Shown here in pieces: positions 43,006-51,095 of a stretch of DNA of 64,000 nt. Made by a program: the position numbers and the translations under genes. Below the pieces are notes generated by a model. That model did not search any database. It worked only from the letters and a program-made list of their open reading frames with translations, and was not told the DNA's origin. The stretch covers positions 310,001 through 374,000 of the forward strand of contig NZ_JACWFG010000011.1 in assembly GCF_019749295.1 (NCBI RefSeq), read 5' to 3'. Source of the stretch: Neobacillus niacini (GTDB lineage: Bacteria; Bacillota; Bacilli; Bacillales; Cytobacillaceae). How positions within the stretch are numbered: the stretch's first letter is position 1; each line of letters opens with the position of its first letter.

Positions 43006-43207
43006 GGCTCTTTTTGTATAGAATGTTGTTTTTTGTAAACAAATGGACCGTTCCTTTCCGCTACAGCTGCTTGCTTTCCGCGGGGAGGAAGTCGAGCCTC
43101 CTCGACGCTGCGCGTCTGTGGGGTCTCGACTTTTCCTCTACATCCCGCAGGAGTCAAGCACCTTTCGCTCCAATTCACTCTTTGCAACAATCTTTTAGAA
43201 AAGAGCC
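43006..43207. repeat. MITE-like repeat with GGCTCTTTT ends
   Basis: The ends GGCTCTTTT (43006-43014) and AAAAGAGCC (43199-43207) are perfect inverted repeats that extend imperfectly to about 23 bp (reaching GTTG/CAAC). The GC-rich core (43068-43172) is related to the other palindromic repeats here (CCGCGGGGAGGAAGTCGAGC, GTGGGGTCTCGAC). It begins directly after the cblS terminator. It starts the 873-bp gene-free stretch 42970-43842. Open frames in it are not genes. Confidence 0.75.
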
Positions 43208-43285
43208 TTTATTTTTCAATGATTTTAACAATTCACCGCGGTAATTTAGCATGAAATTATTTATATTAATAGGCCGGTGGATTAA

Positions 43286-43463
43286 ATGTATAAGCCTAAA
43301 AAAGAGATACAAAATGAAGCGGAATTTGTATTTATTGATGATTTAGTGCCTCACGATCACCTGTTAAGAAAGGTGGGACAAGTATATTAATTTTTCTTTT
43401 ATTGGTGAGCAACTGTTACTTACCGATGCATCCAAAACATCAAAAAGTTTGCCACTCACTTAG
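43286..43463 (+). pseudogene. IS1182-type transposase remnant, frameshifted and truncated
   Basis: From ATG 43286 the frame reads MYKPKKEIQNEAEFVFIDD, then LVPHDHLLRKV, the N-terminus of IS1182-family transposases, and stops at 43388. Skipping one base near 43376 restores the family sequence DKYINFSFIGEQ. The reading then leaves the family and stops at 43461-43463. The remaining roughly 400 residues are missing, so it is a dead fragment. Confidence 0.75.
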
Positions 43464-43508
43464 CCAGGTTTGAAAAAGTGTGTGGCAATATCCAGGTTAA
43501 TTCTCCCT

Positions 43509-43762
43509 GTTGATTGGAGTGGAAGGTGCGAAGACTCCTGCGGGAGTACGGGGCTGGGGAGACCCCGCAGGCGCTTAAGCGCTGAGGAGAAGGAAAAGCG
43601 GAAGCGCCGTGTCCAGCCCCGACAAGCGCTGGAGGGCCTGGCGTTGAAGTCGCTCTTTGACTTCATCGTCAGGACCGAAGTGACTCGAGGGGCTAGGCGC
43701 TGTAGCTAGACAGGCTCCCCGGCACGCCCGCGGAAAGCGAAGCACCTGGAGCGGAAATCAAC
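43509..43762. repeat. Palindromic repeat interrupted by a nested repeat
   Basis: The ends GTTGATT (43509-43515) and AATCAAC (43756-43762) are inverted. The core AGACTCCTGCGGGAGTACGG, then GGGGAGACCCCGCAGGCGC, and the right part CCCGCGGAAAGCGAAGC belong to the same broad family as the repeats at 10.8 and 25.3 kb. The core is split after GAGGAG (43584-43589) and resumes with GGCTCCCC at 43713. Confidence 0.8.
43590..43712. repeat. Nested 123-bp repeat inside the palindromic repeat
   Basis: The insert starts AAGGAAAAGCGGAAGCGCC and ends GGCGCTGTAGCTAGACA. It has its own internal hairpin (TTGAAGTC ... GACTTCAT around 43645-43666) and a family look (CAGCCCCGACAAGCGCTGG) that I know from many Bacillus intergenic regions. 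Confidence 0.75.
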
Positions 43763-43782
43763 AGGCCTTTGGGCAGGCAGAA

Positions 43783-43844
43783 AAATAAAAATTGCCGAGA
43801 AAGATACCTTTCTCGACAATCAGAGCACGCCATTTGGCGTGCTC
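43783..43844 (-). terminator. Terminator region of the class A PBP gene
   Basis: GAGCACGCC (43823-43831) pairs with GGCGTGCTC (43836-43844) over the stop codon. A second hairpin, CGAGAAAG (43797-43804) with CTTTCTCG (43809-43816), is followed on the minus strand by a T-rich run (43783-43791). Confidence 0.8.
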
Positions 43845-45945
43845 ATTCTGTCAGACCATTCAGTTTCTGAAGGATTGTATCAATGCCTTTTCCGATTGAA
43901 TACATAACATCCTCCAAGCCTTCTTTCCAGACTGGCGCCTGCTCTTGAATCTTTTCACCCAGTTTTTGGGCGTTTTGGTTTAATTCTTTGCTAATTTTCT
44001 CAGCCTGCTTTTTGATATCCTCTCTGGTTTGCGTTTTACCAGCCAGTTGGTCATTAATCGAGACCACATCAAACGTTTCCGATGGTAAATGAGGTACTGA
44101 TGCCTTCATGATTTCCTTGAAAATTGGAACCACATTACCTGAACTGCTGCTTGGAAGATAATGCTCGGTGTCCGTTTGATCATATCCAATCCAAATAGCC
44201 GCAACTAGATTTGGGGTATATCCAACCATCCATTGATCCTTCGTCCCATCAATATCATTATAGGGAAGCTGGGTCGACCCTGTTTTACCTGCTATCTGAA
44301 CACCTGGTATATGAGCTTTTTTACCTGTGCCAGCTTCAACAACGTTTAGAAGCATCGATGTCATTTCATCGGCATTCTCCTTAGAGGTTACCTTTGTCGT
44401 TTTCGGTTCCCGCTCGGCAATTATATTTCCAGTAGGACCGACAATTTTTGTAATCAGGTGACTGTCATTACGCTTACCGCCATTTGGAAAAGTAGAAAAG
44501 GCATTAGCTAATTGGACCGGAGAGATCCCTTTACTCATTCCGCCTAATGCGATGGCCAAATTTCTATCCTCTTTTTCGATAGGCAGACCAAAGCTTTTGA
44601 GCGAGTCTAATCCTTTGTCAATTCCAATTTTATTTAATAGCCAAACGGCTGGAATATTTAATGATTCCTCCAGTGCCTTATACATTTGAACCTTTCCCTG
44701 GTAGGTTCTAGAGAAATTCTCAGGTTTATATTCACCAAAAGTAGTAGGTTCATCAATAAGCTCTGAGTCAAATGTATAACCTTCCTCAAGTGCTGGTGTA
44801 TAAACAGCAAGAGGCTTTATCGTTGAACCAGGCTGCGCCTTTAGTTGAGTAGCACGGTTGAATCCTCTAAATACATGTTCTCCCCGGCCTCCGACCAGTG
44901 CTCGGACACCTCCACTTGCGGGGTCCATTAATACAGAACCACTTTGAACGAGAGTATCGCCTTTTCCTCTTGGAAATAGTGATTTATTATTCATTACCTT
45001 TTCCAGTTCTGTTTGTAGATTTTGGTCTAACTGTGTATGAATCACATATCCTCTTGTTAAAATTTCTTCCTGTGTTAATCCATATTTACTAATGGCTTCA
45101 TTAAGGACTGCATCCACATAATAAGGATATTTACGCTCGACAAAACTCCCGCTGCCGCTCGTAATCTTAATCTTTTCTTCTTTTGCAGCTGTGTATTGTT
45201 CCTTCGTAATCATCCCAAGTTCATTCATTTTGCTAAGAACGACATTTCTCCGCTTCATAGCGACATCATAATTTTTCGTTGGATCGAGGTAGCTCGGTGA
45301 TTGCAGTAATCCGGCAAGCAGGGCTGCTTCACTGATGGTAATGTCTTTAATATCTTTATTAAAATATCTTTTTGAGGCATTATTAATTCCCCAAGCTCCG
45401 CCGCCAAAATAAACTTGATTTAAGTACATCTGCAGAATTTCTTCTTTTTTATATACCTTCTCAATTTTAACCGCTAAAAATAACTCCTCTGCTTTTCGCT
45501 TATAGGTTTGCTCAGGAGAAAGCAAGGCGTTTTTCGCTAATTGCTGGGTAAGGGTACTGCCGCCGCCTGTTATCTCACCTGCAAATAAATTATTGAATAA
45601 TGCCCTTGTAATACCCTTAAGATCAAAACCATTATGTTCATAAAAGCGTTCATCTTCAATCGCAACAACTGCACCATGAACATATTTTGGCAGTTCCTCA
45701 ATCTTTACACCACCGGTACGATTGGTCGCAACATTCGTTGCTACTTTCCCGTTATGATCATAAATAACAGTCGGCTGGCTGAGTCCTTCCTTTAATGTTT
45801 GAACATTTGCCCTTGTTGCAAGCCAGCCAAAATAAACGATGGTTGCGAGGATAACAATGAGAATGACTAATAATAAAATCTGTGTGATATGCTTCTTTTT
45901 CCAGAAACGGACAATCATTTCCCAATATGGACGTATTTTTTCCAT
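43843..45945 (-). CDS. Class A penicillin-binding protein (PBP1A family, PbpF-like)
   Basis: A 700-residue bifunctional peptidoglycan synthase. One N-terminal helix (about 20-42) is followed by a GT51 glycosyltransferase domain (AIEDERFYEHNGFD; GGSTLTQQLAKN; YLNQVYFGGGAWGI) and a transpeptidase domain with active Ser in GSTIKPLA (about 373), SLN (about 427) and KTG (about 553). The segments around LAIALGGMSKGISPVQLA are closest to B. subtilis PbpF (PBP2C). The C-terminal 60 residues are a charged, helical tail. It is monocistronic. Confidence 0.9.
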   Translation of the reverse strand: MEKIRPYWEMIVRFWKKKHITQILLLVILIVILATIVYFGWLATRANVQTLKEGLSQPTVIYDHNGKVATNVATNRTGGVKIEELPKYVHGAVVAIEDERFYEHNGFDLKGITRALFNNLFAGEITGGGSTLTQQLAKNALLSPEQTYKRKAEELFLAVKIEKVYKKEEILQMYLNQVYFGGGAWGINNASKRYFNKDIKDITISEAALLAGLLQSPSYLDPTKNYDVAMKRRNVVLSKMNELGMITKEQYTAAKEEKIKITSGSGSFVERKYPYYVDAVLNEAISKYGLTQEEILTRGYVIHTQLDQNLQTELEKVMNNKSLFPRGKGDTLVQSGSVLMDPASGGVRALVGGRGEHVFRGFNRATQLKAQPGSTIKPLAVYTPALEEGYTFDSELIDEPTTFGEYKPENFSRTYQGKVQMYKALEESLNIPAVWLLNKIGIDKGLDSLKSFGLPIEKEDRNLAIALGGMSKGISPVQLANAFSTFPNGGKRNDSHLITKIVGPTGNIIAEREPKTTKVTSKENADEMTSMLLNVVEAGTGKKAHIPGVQIAGKTGSTQLPYNDIDGTKDQWMVGYTPNLVAAIWIGYDQTDTEHYLPSSSSGNVVPIFKEIMKASVPHLPSETFDVVSINDQLAGKTQTREDIKKQAEKISKELNQNAQKLGEKIQEQAPVWKEGLEDVMYSIGKGIDTILQKLNGLTE

Positions 45946-46147
45946 TGTGTCTCCTTTCCTTCAAAAGGAATTTTGCTTTATTCATTATAAAATTAATAGC
46001 GAATAAACGCCAATCATAGCATTTGTTGTTGAGGAATACCTTATGAACTTATTTAATTTAGGATTGTGAGATATTAGCGGACAACCCATACTTAGACCAA
46101 GCATATAGTAATATAAGAACTTTATTACGTATGAAGGGGATGAGAAA

Positions 46148-46414
46148 ATGATTAACTGGAAGGTCCGCTTTCAAAACAGAAGCTGGGTAATGGCCTTTGC
46201 TGCGCAGCTGATGATTGTAGCCCAGATGTTGATTGGCGGTTTAAATGCTTTAGGCATTATAGATTTCCAACTTTCAGATACCATTCAACAAAATGTTTTA
46301 GCTTTTATTAACGCGGTATTTATTCTGCTGTCAATGATGGGGCTAATTCAAGATCCAACCACAAAGGGTATGAGCGACAGCGAACGGGCAAAAACCTATA
46401 AAAAACCAAACTAA
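46148..46414 (+). CDS. Phi LC3-type phage holin family protein
   Basis: An 88-residue protein with two hydrophobic segments and the family N-terminus MINWKVRFQNRSWVMAF; the C-terminus GLIQDPTTKGMSDSERAKTY is also diagnostic of phi LC3 holins. Holins make membrane lesions for phage lysis. No endolysin or other phage gene lies nearby, so it is an isolated, possibly domesticated gene. GAAGGGG precedes the ATG; a terminator follows. Confidence 0.9.
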   Translation: MINWKVRFQNRSWVMAFAAQLMIVAQMLIGGLNALGIIDFQLSDTIQQNVLAFINAVFILLSMMGLIQDPTTKGMSDSERAKTYKKPN

Positions 46415-46421
46415 TACAAAT

Positions 46422-46466
46422 AACGCTTGACTCACCTATGCGGGTTGGTTGAGCGTTTTATTTTTT
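46422..46466 (+). terminator. Terminator after the holin gene
   Basis: AACGCT at the left (46422-46427) pairs with AGCGTT (46452-46457), with CTCACC/GGTTGG partly paired inside, followed by a T-run. Confidence 0.7.
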
Positions 46467-46586
46467 GTAGAATATTGTTGGGAAAAGGAGATTGAAATTT
46501 CTGAATCGTCGATATGGTAAAAGGTATAATAAAGATGAAGATAAAGGGCATTTAAATAAAGTATCCGTAAGGAAGGGGTTCTTGAT

Positions 46587-46796
46587 ATGTGGTCCTGGTT
46601 AGGAATGGGAATACTTATATATAGCATTTTTATTATCCTGGAGGAGTCCATCTATTTGCTTTGGAACCGTTATGTTTATGGACCTAAAGTGAGAAAACCG
46701 AGACTTTGGAAAAGATTCATTTTGGGAATGGTCTTTATTATTCGATTACATATAAAGAATACTCAGAGAGTTAGTTCAGAAAAACATTCTGCATAA
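46587..46796 (+). CDS. Small membrane protein, 69 residues
   Basis: I do not recognise this protein. It has one strongly hydrophobic N-terminal helix (GMGILIYSIFIILEESIYLL), then a basic stretch and a second weaker hydrophobic segment (FILGMVFIIRLHI). AAGGAAGGGG precedes the ATG. A terminator shared with the converging kinase gene follows, which supports expression. Confidence 0.6.
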   Translation: MWSWLGMGILIYSIFIILEESIYLLWNRYVYGPKVRKPRLWKRFILGMVFIIRLHIKNTQRVSSEKHSA

Positions 46797-46829
46797 AAAA
46801 TTCCTCTACCACTGGTAAAGGAATTTTTT
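46794..46829. terminator. Bidirectional terminator
   Basis: TTCCT-TACC (46801-46810) pairs with GGTA-AGGAA (46814-46823), with A and T runs on either side, between convergent genes. Confidence 0.75.
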
Positions 46830-46840
46830 ATTTCTTACTT

Positions 46841-48118
46841 TTAGTTGGTCGTTTTAATCGATAAATTTTGTTCAATGGGCAGGATTATATCGACAGTGGT
46901 TCCCAAATCGATTTCACTGTCAAAATGAATGGTTCCTTTGTGGGATTGAACAATTTTAAAACTGACAGTTAAACCTAAGCCTGTCCCTTTTTCCTTTGAA
47001 GAATAGAAAGGCTCACCAATTTTTTCTAAACGTTCCCTAGAAATACCAGAGCCATTATCCTTAACCGTAATAGAAACTTGGTTATCCTCAATTTGTTTAA
47101 GACTTATCCAAATGGTTCCGCCATTTTTGGAAGCTTCAATTGAATTTTTTATTAGATTAATAAACAATTGCTTTAGCTGGTTTGGTTCACATTCGATTAT
47201 GAGATCCTCTTTCGGAAAGTTGGATTCAATTTGAACATTATAAAGTGTCGCTTCAACGCCCAACAATGAAATGACATCCTTAAGTATCTTTTGAATTGCC
47301 TGTTTAGAATATTGTAAATGCTGAGGTTTGGCTAACAGTAGAAGTTCACCAACAATATGATTAATTCGATTTAATTCATCCAGCATAATTTGGTAATAAT
47401 CTTGATGTTTATCATCTTCCATTTGCAATAATTGTACAAAACCTTTTAAAGAGGTTAGTGGATTCCTAATTTCGTGGGCGACACTAGCTGAGAGCTCGCC
47501 GACTACGGATAGTTTTTCAGATCTGCTAAGACGTTCTTCTGTTTGTCTTAAGGTAGTAATATCACGGCCAATAATTACTAATCCTTCCCGGCTTCCGTCC
47601 TCATGGAACAGCGGGACTTTAATGGTATCGAAAATTTTGGATGTTCCATCAGGCAGCGGAACAACTTCTTCGCAGCGAGTAATCGTCCCTCTTTCCCACG
47701 TTTCTTCATCCGATACTTCACAATTTTGAAGTGCCTCCGCATAAAAGTCGGTATATTGTGCTAATTCAGAGTCCTTTTTACCACGATAGTCGACATTCTC
47801 CAGCTGGAATAATTTCAAGCCAAATTCATTAGACTGAATCCAACGGCCATCACCATCTTTAAAATTTACAAAATCCACCATCGAATTTATAAGAGTTGAT
47901 AATCGTTTTTCTTGTTCTTTCGTGTTATTTAGCTCTTCTTTATTGAGGATTAAAAAATAAAAGATTGCACCTGTTACAAAAATGTAAAAGATCTCTTTTC
48001 CTCTTTCAACATAATAATCGTAGGAAGAGGGAATATAGTGTGTTATTACATAATTACTTATGTATATCCATAGAAAGCTTGATATTAAGTACAGGAATAC
48101 CAATTTCGTTTTCTTCAT
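46841..48118 (-). CDS. Orphan PAS sensor histidine kinase (sporulation-kinase type)
   Basis: A 425-residue kinase with two N-terminal helices (about 7-25 and 42-61), a PAS domain (about 75-190, LINSMVDFVNFKDGDGRW to VIIGRDITTL), a HisKA domain with phospho-His in ASVAHEIRNPLTSLKGF, and an ATPase domain with N box (INLIKNSIEAS), G1 (DNGSGI) and G2 (GTGLGL). No response regulator is next to it on this strand, as for KinA-KinE kinases that feed the Spo0A phosphorelay. That role is inference. CAGGAGAA lies before the ATG. Confidence 0.88.
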   Translation of the reverse strand: MKKTKLVFLYLISSFLWIYISNYVITHYIPSSYDYYVERGKEIFYIFVTGAIFYFLILNKEELNNTKEQEKRLSTLINSMVDFVNFKDGDGRWIQSNEFGLKLFQLENVDYRGKKDSELAQYTDFYAEALQNCEVSDEETWERGTITRCEEVVPLPDGTSKIFDTIKVPLFHEDGSREGLVIIGRDITTLRQTEERLSRSEKLSVVGELSASVAHEIRNPLTSLKGFVQLLQMEDDKHQDYYQIMLDELNRINHIVGELLLLAKPQHLQYSKQAIQKILKDVISLLGVEATLYNVQIESNFPKEDLIIECEPNQLKQLFINLIKNSIEASKNGGTIWISLKQIEDNQVSITVKDNGSGISRERLEKIGEPFYSSKEKGTGLGLTVSFKIVQSHKGTIHFDSEIDLGTTVDIILPIEQNLSIKTTN

Positions 48119-48237
48119 GTAATTCTCCTGTTCTGGGGGTAGAAGAGTATTAGAAATTCAAGAAAAATATAGTCACATAGTATATATTACTAAAAAGTAC
48201 AGCAATATGAAACAACGGGAAACCAGAATTTAAAAAA

Positions 48238-48288
48238 GGTTACAAATTGGTAACAACTTTTATTAAAAGTGGTTACCGATGTGTAACC
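48238..48288 (+). promoter_or_regulatory. Array of GGTTAC/GTAACC inverted motifs before sigX
   Basis: GGTTAC (48238-48243), GGTAAC (48249-48254), GGTTACC (48271-48277) and GTAACC (48283-48288) alternate. GGTAACAACTTTT (48249-48261) pairs with AAAAGTGGTTACC (48265-48277) with one mismatch, and GGTTAC (48271-48276) with GTAACC (48283-48288) perfectly. They resemble ECF -35 (GTAAC) motifs and operator half-sites. No matching CGTC/CGAC -10 was found. Confidence 0.6.
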
Positions 48289-48346
48289 CTTTTATTTGCC
48301 AAAAAAAGTATGATTTATTTGAAGATGGTCAAGGGAGAGATGATTT

Positions 48347-48874
48347 ATGGAAGCAATTTTCAATGAGCTTTATAAGAAATATCATCATCAACTATTTAAT
48401 TTTCTTTTTTATATGGTACAGAGTAAAGAACAAGCAGAGGACCTTGTTCAAGAGGTATATATTCGGGTTTTAAAATCGTATCAGCACTTTAAAGGAGAAA
48501 GCAGTGAAAAAACATGGCTGATTGCGATTGCGCGTAATGTTGCGATTGATTTCTTTCGAAAACAAAAAGGGATAAACCAGCGGTTGATAAAGAAAGTGGA
48601 AATGATTCATTTACCAATAAAGGATGAATCACCGTTGCCAGAGGAAATTGTTTTTCAATCAGAAGAAAAGAGGCTCATGTATCGCTGTTTAGAAAAATGT
48701 ACAATTGACCAGAGAAGCGTCATAATACTTCGTTATATCCAAGAACTCTCTATCCTTGAGACTGCTGAGGTACTGGGGTGGAAGGAAAGTAAAGTGAAGA
48801 CCACACAACATCGAGCTATTAAACAATTAAGAACTCTTATGGATGAGATTTTACTTAGGGAAAAGGCTAGTTAA
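48347..48874 (+). CDS. sigX: RNA polymerase sigma factor, SigX-like
   Basis: A 175-residue ECF sigma factor. Region 2 (EQAEDLVQEVYIRVLKSY ... SSEKTWLIAIARNVAIDFFRK) and region 4 (LEKCTIDQRSVIILRYIQELSILETAEVLGWKESKVKTTQHRAIKQL) are intact and most like SigX, which in B. subtilis controls envelope charge and antimicrobial peptide resistance. The expected anti-sigma gene rsiX does not follow; a response regulator gene does. The ATG follows GGGAGAGATGATTT. The upstream inverted motif array may be its control site. Confidence 0.85.
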   Translation: MEAIFNELYKKYHHQLFNFLFYMVQSKEQAEDLVQEVYIRVLKSYQHFKGESSEKTWLIAIARNVAIDFFRKQKGINQRLIKKVEMIHLPIKDESPLPEEIVFQSEEKRLMYRCLEKCTIDQRSVIILRYIQELSILETAEVLGWKESKVKTTQHRAIKQLRTLMDEILLREKAS

Positions 48875-48988
48875 GCTTTCTAATTTCAAACAATTTACTA
48901 AATATTCAATAAAAAACTTTTCGAACTTTTAACAAAAGATGTAAAATAAAAGAAGAAGCGTATTTTAGTAAATTGTGAGGAAACTAGG

Positions 48989-49684
48989 ATGACTGAAGCT
49001 AAAATTTTAGTGGTTGAGGATGAAATACCTATTCGTAAATTAATAGTATTTAACCTCCAAAGGTCAAATTATGAAGTTATGGAAGCAGGGGACGGGAAGG
49101 AAGCGATTAAGCTTGTTCAAGACCAGTCTCCTTCATTAGTTTTGTTAGATTTAATGCTCCCCGACATGGATGGGTTTGAGATTTGTACAAAGCTAAGAGA
49201 AAGTCATCCAGACTTACCGATTGTGATAGTTTCGGCACGGGGGCAGGATATGGAAAAGATTATGGGCTTAGAATTAGGTGCAGATGATTATATTGTGAAA
49301 CCGTTTAACCCATTAGAATTGGTAGCAAGAATTCGGTCTGTTCTAAGAAGAACAAACCAAGGGGCTCCTAAACCACCTGGAAATGTAATAAGGACTGGTC
49401 CATTTATATTAGAAACGAAAACACAGCGATTTTATAAATCAGGTCAGTTAGTTAAATTGACTGCTAGAGAATATCAGTTAGTGAAGTTATTCTTTGAACA
49501 CTTTAATGAACCAATTACAAGAGATGAATTATTAGATGAAATATGGGGAGTCAACTATTTTGGTGATCCGAAAACGGTAGATGTCCATATAAGAAGATTA
49601 AGGGAGAAAATTGAAGATGACCCCTCTCATCCTATTCACCTAAAAACCATCTGGGGTTTCGGCTATTGTTTTCAGGGAGAGTGA
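48989..49684 (+). CDS. OmpR/PhoB family response regulator
   Basis: A 231-residue regulator. Receiver domain 1-120 with acidic pocket (VVEDE), phospho-Asp in LVLLDLMLPDMDGFE, Thr/Ser in VIVSARG and Lys in IVKPFNPLEL. Winged-helix domain about 130-229 (LTAREYQLVKLFFEH ... VDVHIRRLREKIEDDPSHP ... TIWGFGYCF). It is paired with the kinase 10 bp downstream. The start has TGAGGAAAC upstream. Targets probably include the downstream IseA-like lipoprotein gene. Confidence 0.93.
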   Translation: MTEAKILVVEDEIPIRKLIVFNLQRSNYEVMEAGDGKEAIKLVQDQSPSLVLLDLMLPDMDGFEICTKLRESHPDLPIVIVSARGQDMEKIMGLELGADDYIVKPFNPLELVARIRSVLRRTNQGAPKPPGNVIRTGPFILETKTQRFYKSGQLVKLTAREYQLVKLFFEHFNEPITRDELLDEIWGVNYFGDPKTVDVHIRRLREKIEDDPSHPIHLKTIWGFGYCFQGE

Positions 49685-49694
49685 GAGACGCAGG

Positions 49695-51071
49695 ATGAAA
49701 AAAGGGATTAAAAGAAGAGTAGTGTGGAGTTATTTGCTGTTAATCATCTTTTGTGTGGCATTGTTTGAAACTATGATCCTTTTTGCTCTTAGACTCTATT
49801 ATATGGAGGGTATGAAGCAGGCCTTACGTGATCAGGGGACGATGTTCTCTTCTTTTTATGAACAAGAAATCATTGACTACCGGTTAAAACCAGATGCTGT
49901 TAATCTTCTAAATCAATATAATTTTCTTGTTGATGCACAGGTTCAATTAATAGATGAAAAAGGACATGTTTTAGCCGATACACATCATATTACTGAACAA
50001 AATGTTAGTAGATATGGTGATGTCGAAACAGCGTTGCTGGGAACAATAGGATATTTAGATACAGAATTAGAGGACGAAAGAGTACTAATCGTTACCCAGC
50101 CCCTAAAACGCGGGAGTACAGTAATTGGGGCAATACGGTTTACGACTTCATTAGAGAATGTTAACGATATCCATTTTCAGAATGCACTTTTACTTTTATC
50201 TTTTGGAGGGATTGTCATTTTAGCTGCTGCTATTATGAGTCTCTTTTTAGCAAATACCATCACCAAGCCAGTAAGTGCGATTACAATAGCGGCGGAACAG
50301 ATGGCATCTGGTAAACTATCGACGCGGATTCCGAAGGAAAAAGACGATGAAATTGGAAAGTTAGCGGATACGTTAAACTATATGGCAAAGAAAATTGAAA
50401 AAAATGAACAACTGAAGAATGAGTTTATTGCATCCGTGTCACATGAGCTCAGGACGCCGTTAACCTCTATAAAAGGGTGGGCTGTCACGTTACATTCTAT
50501 GTCGGAGGATGTCTTTTTTCAAGATGGGTTAGAAATAATTTCAAACGAAAGTGATCGGTTAAACGGTTTGTTAAATGAATTATTGGATTTTTCTAGTTTA
50601 TCATCTGGTAGACTTCCATTGGTATTTGACAAGGTTTCGCTGCCAGCCTTAGTAAAGCAAGTTGTCCAGCAATTAGAGCCAAGAGGTGTTAGGCAGGGTC
50701 TCAAGGTTACGTTCCAGATTGATGAGTCGGTAGAAGAGATTTCTGCAGATTATAATCGTTTAAAGCAGGTTCTGATTAACCTTATTGATAATGCGCTGAA
50801 ATTTACACCGAGCGGAGGTTTGATTGCGGTCCATCTTGTGAGAGACAGGAAGGAGGCAGTAATCACGATTACTGACACCGGCATCGGAATTTCAGAGGCA
50901 GAGCTTAAGCTGGTAAAAGATAAATTTTATAAAGGGAAGTCACAAGCAGCCGGAAGTGGATTGGGACTAGCTATTGTTGAGGAGATTATCCAGGCCCACC
51001 ATGGTCTTTTTTCACTTGCGAGTAAGGAAGGCAGAGGTACAACAGCGGAAATCCGCCTGCCTGTAAGATAG
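49695..51071 (+). CDS. HAMP-containing sensor histidine kinase
   Basis: A 458-residue kinase: helix 1 (about 10-32), an extracytoplasmic sensor of about 130 residues, helix 2 (about 164-187), HAMP (NTITKPVSAITIAAEQMASGKLSTRI), HisKA with phospho-His in SVSHELRTPLTSIKGW, and an ATPase domain (NLIDNALKF, DTGIGI, GSGLGLAI). It should phosphorylate the preceding regulator. The lipoprotein gene 24 bp downstream looks to be in the same operon and may modulate the sensor, as inference. Confidence 0.92.
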   Translation: MKKGIKRRVVWSYLLLIIFCVALFETMILFALRLYYMEGMKQALRDQGTMFSSFYEQEIIDYRLKPDAVNLLNQYNFLVDAQVQLIDEKGHVLADTHHITEQNVSRYGDVETALLGTIGYLDTELEDERVLIVTQPLKRGSTVIGAIRFTTSLENVNDIHFQNALLLLSFGGIVILAAAIMSLFLANTITKPVSAITIAAEQMASGKLSTRIPKEKDDEIGKLADTLNYMAKKIEKNEQLKNEFIASVSHELRTPLTSIKGWAVTLHSMSEDVFFQDGLEIISNESDRLNGLLNELLDFSSLSSGRLPLVFDKVSLPALVKQVVQQLEPRGVRQGLKVTFQIDESVEEISADYNRLKQVLINLIDNALKFTPSGGLIAVHLVRDRKEAVITITDTGIGISEAELKLVKDKFYKGKSQAAGSGLGLAIVEEIIQAHHGLFSLASKEGRGTTAEIRLPVR

Positions 51072-51095
51072 ATTTTATTATGGTGGAGTGATGGT

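Noticed and set aside
42999-43244. Open frames of 63-76 codons in the repeat at 43.0-43.2 kb
   Set aside because: They are by-products of a non-coding repeat with inverted ends.
43460-43709. Open frames of 68-79 codons at 43.5-43.7 kb
   Set aside because: They cross the junction of two nested repeats, so they cannot be a conserved gene.
46148-46414. Prophage region around the holin
   Set aside because: Neighbouring genes are chromosomal (PBP, kinase), with no integrase, lysin or structural genes.
48875-48988. An rsiX-like anti-sigma gene after sigX
   Set aside because: Only 114 AT-rich bases separate sigX from the response regulator; no coding sequence is present.
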